Positions 12,778 through 19,335 of a stretch of DNA of 64,000 nucleotides are shown piece by piece. The notes beneath the pieces are model-generated. The model searched no databases. It worked only from the letters and a program-made list of their open reading frames with translations, and had not been told where the DNA came from. This DNA is from Lysobacter auxotrophicus. GTDB taxonomy: Bacteria > Pseudomonadota > Gammaproteobacteria > Xanthomonadales > Xanthomonadaceae. The stretch covers positions 310,001 through 374,000 of the forward strand of contig NZ_AP027041.1 in NCBI RefSeq assembly GCF_027924565.1, given 5' to 3'. The stretch's first letter is position 1. Each line of letters opens with the position of its first letter. The position numbers and the translations under genes are program-made.

Positions 12778-13332
12778 ATGTCCGATCCGCGTCCCGCCCC
12801 GATGAACCCGCTTCCGGCCCTGATCTTCTCCTCGCGCTGGCTGCAGTTGCCGCTGTACCTGGGGCTGATCCTCGCGCAGGGCGTGTACGTGGTGCTGTTC
12901 CTGAAGGAGCTGTGGCACCTGATCCTGCACGCCACGCAGTGGACCGAGCAGCAGATCATGCTGATGGTGCTGGGCCTGATCGACGTGGTGATGATCTCCA
13001 ACCTGCTGGTGATGGTGATCGTCGGCGGCTACGAGACCTTCGTCTCGCGCCTGCGGCTGGAAGGCCACCCCGACCAGCCCGAATGGCTGAGCCACGTCAA
13101 CGCGAGCGTGCTGAAGGTGAAGCTGGCGATGGCGATCATCGGCATCTCCTCGATCCACCTGCTCAAGACGTTCATCGCCATCGGCAGCCTGGGTTCGGCG
13201 AACAGTACGTACACCACCGACGGCGTGATGTGGCAGACGATCATCCACTGCGTGTTCATCCTGTCCGCCATCGGCATCGCGTACACCGACAAGCTGATGG
13301 CGCAGGCGGTGGTGAAGCACAAGGCGCATTGA
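12778..13332 (+). CDS. yqhA: YqhA / UPF0114 family inner-membrane protein
   Basis: 184 residues with four hydrophobic helices (roughly residues 25-45, 60-85, 115-140 and 150-172). The sequence MLGLIDVVMISNLLVMVIVGGYETFVS-like core (here VLGLIDVVMISNLLVMVIVG) and the DQPEWLSHVN loop are typical of the YqhA/TIGR00645 family. Its biochemical function is unknown. It is transcribed divergently from yfcG across 162 bp and converges on the gluzincin gene. The start at 12778 is the first ATG; MNPLPAL at 12802 is an alternative. Confidence 0.88.
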   Translation: MSDPRPAPMNPLPALIFSSRWLQLPLYLGLILAQGVYVVLFLKELWHLILHATQWTEQQIMLMVLGLIDVVMISNLLVMVIVGGYETFVSRLRLEGHPDQPEWLSHVNASVLKVKLAMAIIGISSIHLLKTFIAIGSLGSANSTYTTDGVMWQTIIHCVFILSAIGIAYTDKLMAQAVVKHKAH

Positions 13333-13341
13333 GCTTGGAAG

Positions 13342-13377
13342 CCCCTCTCCCGGCGGGAGAGGGGTTGGGATGAGGGG
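13342..13377. repeat. CCCCTCTCCC hairpin repeat between convergent genes
   Basis: CCCCTCTCCC pairs with GGGAGAGGGG around a short loop and is followed by TTGGGATGAGGGG, the standard form of a short intergenic repeat common in high-GC proteobacteria. It sits just after yqhA and may end transcription. Confidence 0.6.
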
Positions 13378-13445
13378 CCGCGGAGTGGTGCCGGTGAAAC
13401 CTCACGCGCACGTAGCGAGCGGCCGCGCGTTGGACCTTCCCGACG

Positions 13446-14450
13446 CTACCGTGGCGTTCCCGCCGCTGATTTCATCCCTTCGCCCGCCGTCGCAGTGAAG
13501 GGAGCGGTAATCGCGCGCCGCAACGCCGCGGCGCGGCCTTCGTCGCCGAACACCAGCGCGTCGCCCCGCCGCGTGATGCCGAGGTCGCGATACACCCCAT
13601 CCACCGACGGAAACTCGCGCGATTGCACGAATCGCGCGTAGTTCGCCGAAAACACCGTTGTGCCGGAAAGCCGGTCCAGCTCGCTCAGGAACTCCGCCGG
13701 CGCGACTTCGCCCGTGCCCCTGAGGCAGCAGGCCGAATACTGCGAAAGCACGGCGTCCAGGCTCGATGCGTGGTCGCGCCGCAACGCGACGTCGGCCTGC
13801 AGCCAGAACGCCGCGCCCGCCCAGTACACGCGCATCGTGCCTTCGTGCTCGCGACTGAGTTCGATCAGCGGCGCGCCGCTGGATTCGCGGCGGCCCCGGC
13901 CGAAGCCGGCTTCCAACAGCTCCCACGCGCGCTCGGGCGACAGCAGCCCGGCGCGGGCGCGCAGCACGTTCTGGTAATAGCTCGCGAGCCCTTCCGACAG
14001 CCAGCGCCCGTCGCGACCCAGGTACGGATGGAACAGGTGCGAGAGTTCGTGGATCGCCGTCCAGTCCGCGCGAAGCTCGACCAGTGAGGCGTCGTCGCGC
14101 ACGAACAGCAGCACCGCCGCATCGCCGCGCCGCAGCGTCTGGCCCCACGGCACGGGGCTCTCGTCGCCGCGGGCTTCCTCACGGTCGACCTGCTCGATCC
14201 GCACGCGCGCGCTGTGCAGCGGGTAGCGGCCGAACGCGGTCAGCTGCGCGTGCGCGACTTCGGCGAGCCAGTCCTGCAGCTGCCGGCGGCGCCGCGCGTC
14301 GTCCACGCCGATCACGCTCACGCGCAGCTCGGTGTCGCCCGCACGCAGGGTGCGTTCGGCATCGGGTGCGGGCGCCTGCGCCACGCCGACGACTGCCGCG
14401 CCGGCGAGCGCGAGTCCCGCTGCGATGCGCATCGATCGGCTCGGACGCAT
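13446..14450 (-). CDS. Exported putative zinc metallopeptidase (gluzincin, M61/M1-like)
   Basis: A 334-residue protein with an N-terminal signal peptide (MRIAAGLALAGAAVVGVAQA). It carries HELSH at residues 134-138 and the downstream Glu of WLSEGLASYY at 153, an HExxH plus Glu arrangement seen in M1 and M61 peptidases. The catalytic unit is short compared with those families, and no other domain is recognisable. The sequence AIHELSHLFHPYLG suggests a functional zinc site, but the substrate is unknown. It is divergent from uvrD with only 64 bp between them, so the two promoters must lie almost back to back. Start ATG 14450 or the internal ATG at 14432. Confidence 0.75.
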   Translation of the reverse strand: MRPSRSMRIAAGLALAGAAVVGVAQAPAPDAERTLRAGDTELRVSVIGVDDARRRRQLQDWLAEVAHAQLTAFGRYPLHSARVRIEQVDREEARGDESPVPWGQTLRRGDAAVLLFVRDDASLVELRADWTAIHELSHLFHPYLGRDGRWLSEGLASYYQNVLRARAGLLSPERAWELLEAGFGRGRRESSGAPLIELSREHEGTMRVYWAGAAFWLQADVALRRDHASSLDAVLSQYSACCLRGTGEVAPAEFLSELDRLSGTTVFSANYARFVQSREFPSVDGVYRDLGITRRGDALVFGDEGRAAALRRAITAPFTATAGEGMKSAAGTPR

Positions 14451-14502
14451 TCAGCTCCTCCATCGTGAACGCCCGCGACGCGGGCCATGAGACCGCCGCC
14501 GC

Positions 14503-14514
14503 TACAATACCCGC
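14503..14514 (+). promoter_or_regulatory. Probable leaderless promoter of uvrD
   Basis: A TACAAT -10 hexamer at 14503-14508 is followed by six bases and then the ATG. Transcription would start at or within a base of the start codon, giving a leaderless mRNA. No good -35 is seen. Confidence 0.5.
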
Positions 14515-16707
14515 ATGGATGTCTCCCACCTGCTCGACGCGCTGAACCCAGCGCAGCGCGAGGCCGTCAGCGCCCCGCCCGGTCATTACCTCGTCCTCGC
14601 CGGCGCCGGCTCCGGCAAGACCCGCGTGCTCACGCACCGCATCGCCTGGATGAACGAAGTCCACGGCGTGCCCACGCACGGCATCCTCGCGGTGACCTTC
14701 ACCAACAAGGCCGCCGGCGAGATGCGCCACCGCGTCGACGGCCAGCTGCGCCATGGCGCGCGCGGCATGTGGATCGGCACCTTCCACGGCCTCGCGCACC
14801 GGCTGCTGCGCCTGCACTGGCAGGAAGCCAAGCTGCCCGAAGGCTTCCAGGTGCTCGATTCCGACGACCAGCTGCGTCTGGTCAAGCGTGTCGTGCAGGC
14901 GCTGGAATTCGACGAGACGCGCTTCCCGCCGCGCCAGATCGTGTGGTGGATCAACGCGCAGAAGGACGAAGGCCGTCGCCCGCACAACCTGCAGCCCACC
15001 AGCGGCGATCCGTGGGCCGACGTGATGCACAAATGCTACGAGGCCTACCAGGAGCGCTGCGAACGCGCCGGCCTGGTCGACTTCGCCGAGCTGCTGCTGC
15101 GCGCGCACGAACTGCTGCGCGACAACCCGGCGCTGCTGGCCCATTACCGGCACCGTTTCCGCGAGATCCTTGTCGACGAGTTCCAGGACACCAACGCCAT
15201 CCAGTACGCGTTCGTGCGCGTGCTCGCCGGCGACACCGGGCACGTGTTCGTCGTCGGCGACGACGACCAGTCGATCTACGGCTGGCGCGGCGCGAAAGTC
15301 GAGAACATGCAGCGGTTCCTGAAGGATTTCTCCGGCACGCACACGATCCGCCTCGAGCAGAATTACCGCTCCAGCGCGAACATCCTGGAAGCGGCGAACG
15401 CGGTCATCGCGCACAACCCCGATCGCCTCGGCAAGAACCTGTGGACCGACAGCGGCACGGGCGAGCCAATCGACCTGTACGCCGCGTACAACGAAATGGA
15501 CGAGGCGCGTTTCGTGGTCGAACGCCTGCGCCAATGGGTGCGCGATGGCGGCAGCTACGGCGAGGTCGCCATCCTCTATCGCAGCAACGCGCAGTCGCGC
15601 GCGTTCGAAGAATCGCTGCTGTCCGAACAGGTGCCGTACCGCGTGTACGGCGGCCTGCGCTTCTTCGAGCGCGCGGAAATCAAGGACACACTCGCGTACC
15701 TGCGCCTGATCGCCTCGCGCCTGGACGACGCGGCGTTCGAGCGCGCCGTGAACACGCCGACGCGCGGCATCGGCGAGCGCACGCTGGACGAAGTGCGCCG
15801 TCGCGCACGCGCCGACGCCGTATCGCTGTGGGAAGCCGCGCGCCGCATCGTGAACGAGAACGGCCTGACCGCGCGTGCGCGCAACGCCGTCGCGGGTTTC
15901 CTCGCGCTCATCGACGACCTCGACAACGAGCTGGGCGCGATGACGCTGCCGGAGAAGATCGACCATGCGTTGATCCGCTCGGGGCTTCGCGAGCATTACT
16001 TCAACGAGTCGCGCGGGCAGCTGGATTCGCGCGTGGACAACCTCGACGAACTCGTCTCTGTCGCCTCGCGCTTCACGCGCACGGACGATGAAGATGCGGC
16101 GGCGATGCCGGAACTGGTCGCCTTCCTCAGCTACGCCGCGCTGGAAGCCGGCGAAGGCCAGGCGCAGGCCGGCGAGGAAGGCGTGCAGCTGATGACGCTG
16201 CACAGCGCGAAGGGGCTGGAGTTTCCGCTGGTGTTCCTGGCTGGCATGGAAGAGGGCGTGTTCCCGAGCGGCCGCTCCACGGAAGAGTACGGTCGCCTGG
16301 AGGAGGAGCGCCGCCTCGCCTACGTAGGCATCACCCGTGCGCGGCAGAAGCTGGTGCTGAGCTATGCGGAGTCGCGGCGCATCCACGGCGCCGACATGTA
16401 CGGCGTGCCGTCGCGCTTCCTTCGCGAGATCCCGGCGCCGCTGCTCAACGAGGTGCGCCCGAAGGTGCAGGTGTCGCGCCCATACAGCGGCGGCGTGCAG
16501 CGCGGCGTGCTGGGCGCCAGTCGCGGCCATGCGCCACTGGAGCAGCCGGCGGTGCGGCTGGGCTCGCAGGTGAAGCACCCGTCGTTCGGGCTGGGCACCG
16601 TTACCGATTACGAGGGCAGCGGCGCGCATGCGCGCGTGCAGGTGAATTTCGATGACGCCGGCAGCAAGTGGCTCGTGCTGGCGTACGCGAACCTGCAGCC
16701 GGCGTGA
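14515..16707 (+). CDS. uvrD: DNA helicase II (UvrD), SF1A 3'-5' helicase
   Basis: 730 residues, typical of UvrD. It unwinds DNA in nucleotide-excision and mismatch repair and strips proteins from forks. Motifs in order: Q motif (LNPAQREAV), Walker A (AGAGSGKTRVL), Ia (AVTFTNKAA), motif II (DEFQDTNAIQ), III (GDDDQSIYGWRGA), IV (LEQNYRSS), V (TLHSAKGLEF) and VI (YVGITRAR). The C-terminal Tudor-like segment (VKHPSFGLGTV) that contacts RNA polymerase is present. The likely leaderless start is consistent with the -10 box six bases upstream. The gene stands alone and is followed by repeats. Confidence 0.97.
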   Translation: MDVSHLLDALNPAQREAVSAPPGHYLVLAGAGSGKTRVLTHRIAWMNEVHGVPTHGILAVTFTNKAAGEMRHRVDGQLRHGARGMWIGTFHGLAHRLLRLHWQEAKLPEGFQVLDSDDQLRLVKRVVQALEFDETRFPPRQIVWWINAQKDEGRRPHNLQPTSGDPWADVMHKCYEAYQERCERAGLVDFAELLLRAHELLRDNPALLAHYRHRFREILVDEFQDTNAIQYAFVRVLAGDTGHVFVVGDDDQSIYGWRGAKVENMQRFLKDFSGTHTIRLEQNYRSSANILEAANAVIAHNPDRLGKNLWTDSGTGEPIDLYAAYNEMDEARFVVERLRQWVRDGGSYGEVAILYRSNAQSRAFEESLLSEQVPYRVYGGLRFFERAEIKDTLAYLRLIASRLDDAAFERAVNTPTRGIGERTLDEVRRRARADAVSLWEAARRIVNENGLTARARNAVAGFLALIDDLDNELGAMTLPEKIDHALIRSGLREHYFNESRGQLDSRVDNLDELVSVASRFTRTDDEDAAAMPELVAFLSYAALEAGEGQAQAGEEGVQLMTLHSAKGLEFPLVFLAGMEEGVFPSGRSTEEYGRLEEERRLAYVGITRARQKLVLSYAESRRIHGADMYGVPSRFLREIPAPLLNEVRPKVQVSRPYSGGVQRGVLGASRGHAPLEQPAVRLGSQVKHPSFGLGTVTDYEGSGAHARVQVNFDDAGSKWLVLAYANLQPA

Positions 16708-16738
16708 CGCAGGCGCAGGGCGCACACCTCACCAATAC

Positions 16739-16950
16739 CCGTCATCCCGGCGAAGGCCGGGATCCAGGCCTGTGACGGATCCAAGGGCGGCGGGCCCGCA
16801 CCCCGCATCGTCGTCATTCCAGCGAAAGCTGGAACCCATCTAGATTCTGGCCTGAGCTTCGGCAGCCACAGAAGACGGGTTCCAGCTCGGTAAAAGGGCA
16901 CGCGCGCGGACGGGCTTCCGGCCTGGGTCCCGGCGTTCGCCGGGATGACG
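16739..16950. repeat. Cluster of GTCATCCCGGCGAAGGCC repeats
   Basis: Three copies lie in the uvrD 3' gap: direct at 16742-16770, a diverged direct copy at 16812-16840 and an inverted copy at 16921-16948. Each contains its own short hairpin (CCCGGCGAAGGCCGGG). The same family occurs near 22582, 22744 and 36064. The rest of the 273-bp gap shows no gene. Confidence 0.8.
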
Positions 16951-16980
16951 GTGGGAGGAGACGGAAGGCGTCGTCGCCCC

Positions 16981-17223
16981 TCACTTCCTCAACTTGGGCG
17001 ACTCATCCAGCGAGCCGTCCGGCAGCAGCGCGACGCAGCGCTTGCGTTCGCGGTCGAACAGCACCGGCATCGGATCCTGGAACAGCGGCCGGCGCACGAA
17101 CTCCAGCGTCCACTGGAAGTGCTCCAGCTGTTCCAGCGTGCGGGTTTGCTCCGGCGTCAGGCCGGCCCGCAACGCAGCGGCGTCGGGCGCCGGCTTGGGC
17201 TTGCGTCTTTCTTTCCCGGACAC
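16981..17223 (-). CDS. Small conserved hypothetical protein (80 aa)
   Basis: A charged cytoplasmic protein with a Lys/Arg-rich start (MSGKERRKPKPAP), a helical middle (LTPEQTRTLEQLEHFQWTLE) and the conserved-looking stretch FVRRPLFQDPMPVLFD. I recall similar short proteins in Xanthomonas but know no function. I chose GTG 17223 because GGAGG lies about ten bases upstream. An in-frame ATG at 17250 would give 89 residues, but its extra codons contain that ribosome binding site. Confidence 0.65.
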   Translation of the reverse strand: MSGKERRKPKPAPDAAALRAGLTPEQTRTLEQLEHFQWTLEFVRRPLFQDPMPVLFDRERKRCVALLPDGSLDESPKLRK

Positions 17224-17339
17224 TCCGGTGTTTCCTCCGTTGCGCCGCATGAAACGGTGCGGCGTACCGTTAACGGCATCGCGCGAGGAAACCTGAGCGC
17301 CCGCGGACATCGCATGGACGTGCAGACTAGGGCGCAGGC

Positions 17340-18080
17340 TTACAGCGCGTCGTGAAACACGACACCCAAAGTGTGACGTCGGCCTGAACGCACGCGGCTG
17401 ACCCCGTGCCGCAGGTTCACGCGGTACGTGCCGCGCGTGCCGGCCACCGGCCGATGGTGCACGGCGAACACGACGGCATCGCCGCGCCGCAGCGGCACCA
17501 CGTCGGCGCGCGACTGCATGCGCGGGCGCTGCTCGGTCAGCACGAACTCGCCGCCTTCGAAGTCCACGCCCGGCTGCGACAACAGCACGGCCATCTGCAG
17601 CGGGAATACGTGTTCCCCGTACAGATCCTGGTGCAGGCAGTTGTAGTCGCCGGCGTCGTAGCGCAGCAGCAGCGGCGTCGGGCGCGACTGGCCCGCCTCG
17701 TGGCAGCGACGCAGGAAGTCCTCGTGCGCGCCGGGATAGCGCACGTCGATCCCCATCGCCTCGTTCCACCGGTTCGCGATGGGGGCCAGCTGCGGATAGA
17801 CCGTCGAACGCAGCATCGCGACCGTCGCCGGCAGCGGATAGGCGAAATAGCGGTATTCGCCGCTGCCGAACCCGTGCCGCGCCATGACCACGCGACTGCG
17901 GAATCCGTCCGGCCGGTCGTACAGCGCGGCGATGGCGCGGCATTCGGGCTCGTCGAGCAGGCCCGGCAGGATCGCGTGGCCGCACGCATCCAGCGATGCC
18001 GCCGCGCCGTCCCAGTCCTGCCACGCCACGCGTTGCGCGAGCGCCTTCGCATCGCGCCGCAGGGCGATTGCGGCGCTCAT
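17340..18080 (-). CDS. 2OG-Fe(II) oxygenase (PF09859 type) next to ada
   Basis: 246 residues. The HxD iron motif is at His150-Asp152 (CLHQDLYG), with a distal His and the 2-oxoglutarate-binding Arg in the segment 208-235 (VNLRHGVSRVRSG). FEGGEFVLTEQRPR is characteristic of this oxygenase family. The start overlaps the ada stop by ATGA. Genes of this family sit beside ada in several proteobacteria, which suggests a part in alkylation damage response analogous to AlkB; that role is inferred from context, and the substrate is not established. No signal peptide. Confidence 0.85.
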   Translation of the reverse strand: MSAAIALRRDAKALAQRVAWQDWDGAAASLDACGHAILPGLLDEPECRAIAALYDRPDGFRSRVVMARHGFGSGEYRYFAYPLPATVAMLRSTVYPQLAPIANRWNEAMGIDVRYPGAHEDFLRRCHEAGQSRPTPLLLRYDAGDYNCLHQDLYGEHVFPLQMAVLLSQPGVDFEGGEFVLTEQRPRMQSRADVVPLRRGDAVVFAVHHRPVAGTRGTYRVNLRHGVSRVRSGRRHTLGVVFHDAL

Positions 18081-18820
18081 GCGCGCGCCTCACGCTGCAA
18101 CAGCGCCCGTTTGCGCGCCACGCCCCAGCGGTAGCCGGACACCCGTCCGTCCGCCGCGACGACGCGATGGCACGGCACCACCACCGCGAGCGGATTGGCC
18201 GCGCAGGCGGCCGCCACGGCGCGTGCCGACTCCGGCGTGCCAATGCGGCGCGCGAGTTCGCCGTAGCTCACGGTCGAGCCCGCCGGGATCGTGCGCAGCG
18301 CCTGCCAGACGCGCATCTGGAACGCCGTGCCGTGGGGGTCGAGCGGCTCGTGCATCGGCAGGTGCGGCGCCTCGATGCAATCGACCACCGATTCCAGCGC
18401 GGCCTGCAGGCCGCCGGCGTCCACGGCGAGCGCGGCCGCGGGCCGGCGCGATTGCAGGTCGCGCACCAGTTCGTCGGCGTCTTCGCCGAACAGCACCGCG
18501 CACAGACCGGCATCACTGCGCGCGACCAGCACCAGGCCGAGCGAGCTTTCGCCGATCGCGAAGCGGATCGCCTGGGTCCCGCTGCGCGGCCCGCACCGCA
18601 GGCACGCGCGGAAGCCGGCGCGTTCGGCGTCGTCGCACGTCGCATGGAACCGCACATTGCTGGACAGCGGCCGGCGCGCGGCGCACGAAGGCCGGCAGTA
18701 CACGCCGGTGGTCTTCACCGAATAGACGAAGCGCCCGTCGAAGGCGCGATCGCGCGCGCACAGCGCGGCCCAGCGCGGATCGCGCTCGATGTTGTTGTCG
18801 GAACGTCGTGGAAGCGTCAT
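18077..18820 (-). CDS. ada: N-Ada / O6-methylguanine methyltransferase fusion lacking the AraC domain
   Basis: 247 residues. The N-terminal Ada domain has the four zinc cysteines Cys42, Cys46 (VYCRPSC), Cys73 and Cys76 (CLRCG); Cys42 would take methyl groups from phosphotriesters. The C-terminal suicide methyltransferase has PCHRV with acceptor Cys217. E. coli Ada is about 354 residues and carries an AraC-type helix-turn-helix pair between these parts. Here residue 80 leads straight into the methyltransferase ferredoxin-like domain, so that DNA-binding region is missing. The protein can repair DNA, but it should not act as the standard Ada activator. It is coupled to the downstream oxygenase. 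Confidence 0.9.
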   Translation of the reverse strand: MTLPRRSDNNIERDPRWAALCARDRAFDGRFVYSVKTTGVYCRPSCAARRPLSSNVRFHATCDDAERAGFRACLRCGPRSGTQAIRFAIGESSLGLVLVARSDAGLCAVLFGEDADELVRDLQSRRPAAALAVDAGGLQAALESVVDCIEAPHLPMHEPLDPHGTAFQMRVWQALRTIPAGSTVSYGELARRIGTPESARAVAAACAANPLAVVVPCHRVVAADGRVSGYRWGVARKRALLQREARA

Positions 18821-18911
18821 CGCGTTCTCCCGTGGAAGGAACGCGATGGAGTCTGCGCGCCGCGCCGCACGCCGGATATCCGGATCGTGCGACCGATGCG
18901 CGTGTGGTGTA

Positions 18912-19208
18912 TTACCAGCTCAGCAGCTTGTACTGCACCGGCGAGATCGGGCCTTCGCCCTTGCTGCTGTCGAGGATGCCGTCGGCGTTGTTGTCGACGA
19001 GGTAGTAGACCGGACCGCGCGCCGGCGTGATGCGCACCACGCGCAACTGGCCGGCGACGTAGTACTCGTCGATGGTGTCGCCGCCGCTGACGGTGCGCGA
19101 GCGCACTTCGGGGTTCTCCAGGCCCGCCGTGGGGTCGCTGCCGCCGCCCATCGTCGCGCAGCCGATCAGGGTCAACGGGAGCAGCAGGGCGAACAGAGCG
19201 TGGCGCAT
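18912..19208 (-). CDS. DUF2782 lipoprotein
   Basis: 98 residues. Signal peptide with lipobox (LTLIGCATMGG), then a small beta domain (VVRITPARGPVYYLVDNNADG) typical of DUF2782. AGGAG lies six bases before ATG 19208, fixing the start. Members are small outer-membrane or periplasmic lipoproteins of unknown function that are regularly found beside polA in Xanthomonads. It is divergent from polA with 127 bp between them. Confidence 0.85.
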   Translation of the reverse strand: MRHALFALLLPLTLIGCATMGGGSDPTAGLENPEVRSRTVSGGDTIDEYYVAGQLRVVRITPARGPVYYLVDNNADGILDSSKGEGPISPVQYKLLSW

Positions 19209-19322
19209 GGCGGTCTCCTGGCCGGTCGGCGGGGCGTGTGAAGCGCAGGCCGCAAGGATACGCGCCAGGGCCGCTCCGGAGGGTGACGGCTTGCCGTCCA
19301 CGGACGACAAAGGGTCGCAGCG

Positions 19323-19335
19323 TAGAATTCCCGCC
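19323..19335 (+). promoter_or_regulatory. Probable leaderless promoter of polA
   Basis: A TAGAAT -10 hexamer at 19323-19328 ends seven bases before the ATG, so the transcript would begin at about the start codon. There is no Shine-Dalgarno sequence, which agrees with leaderless translation. Confidence 0.5.
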
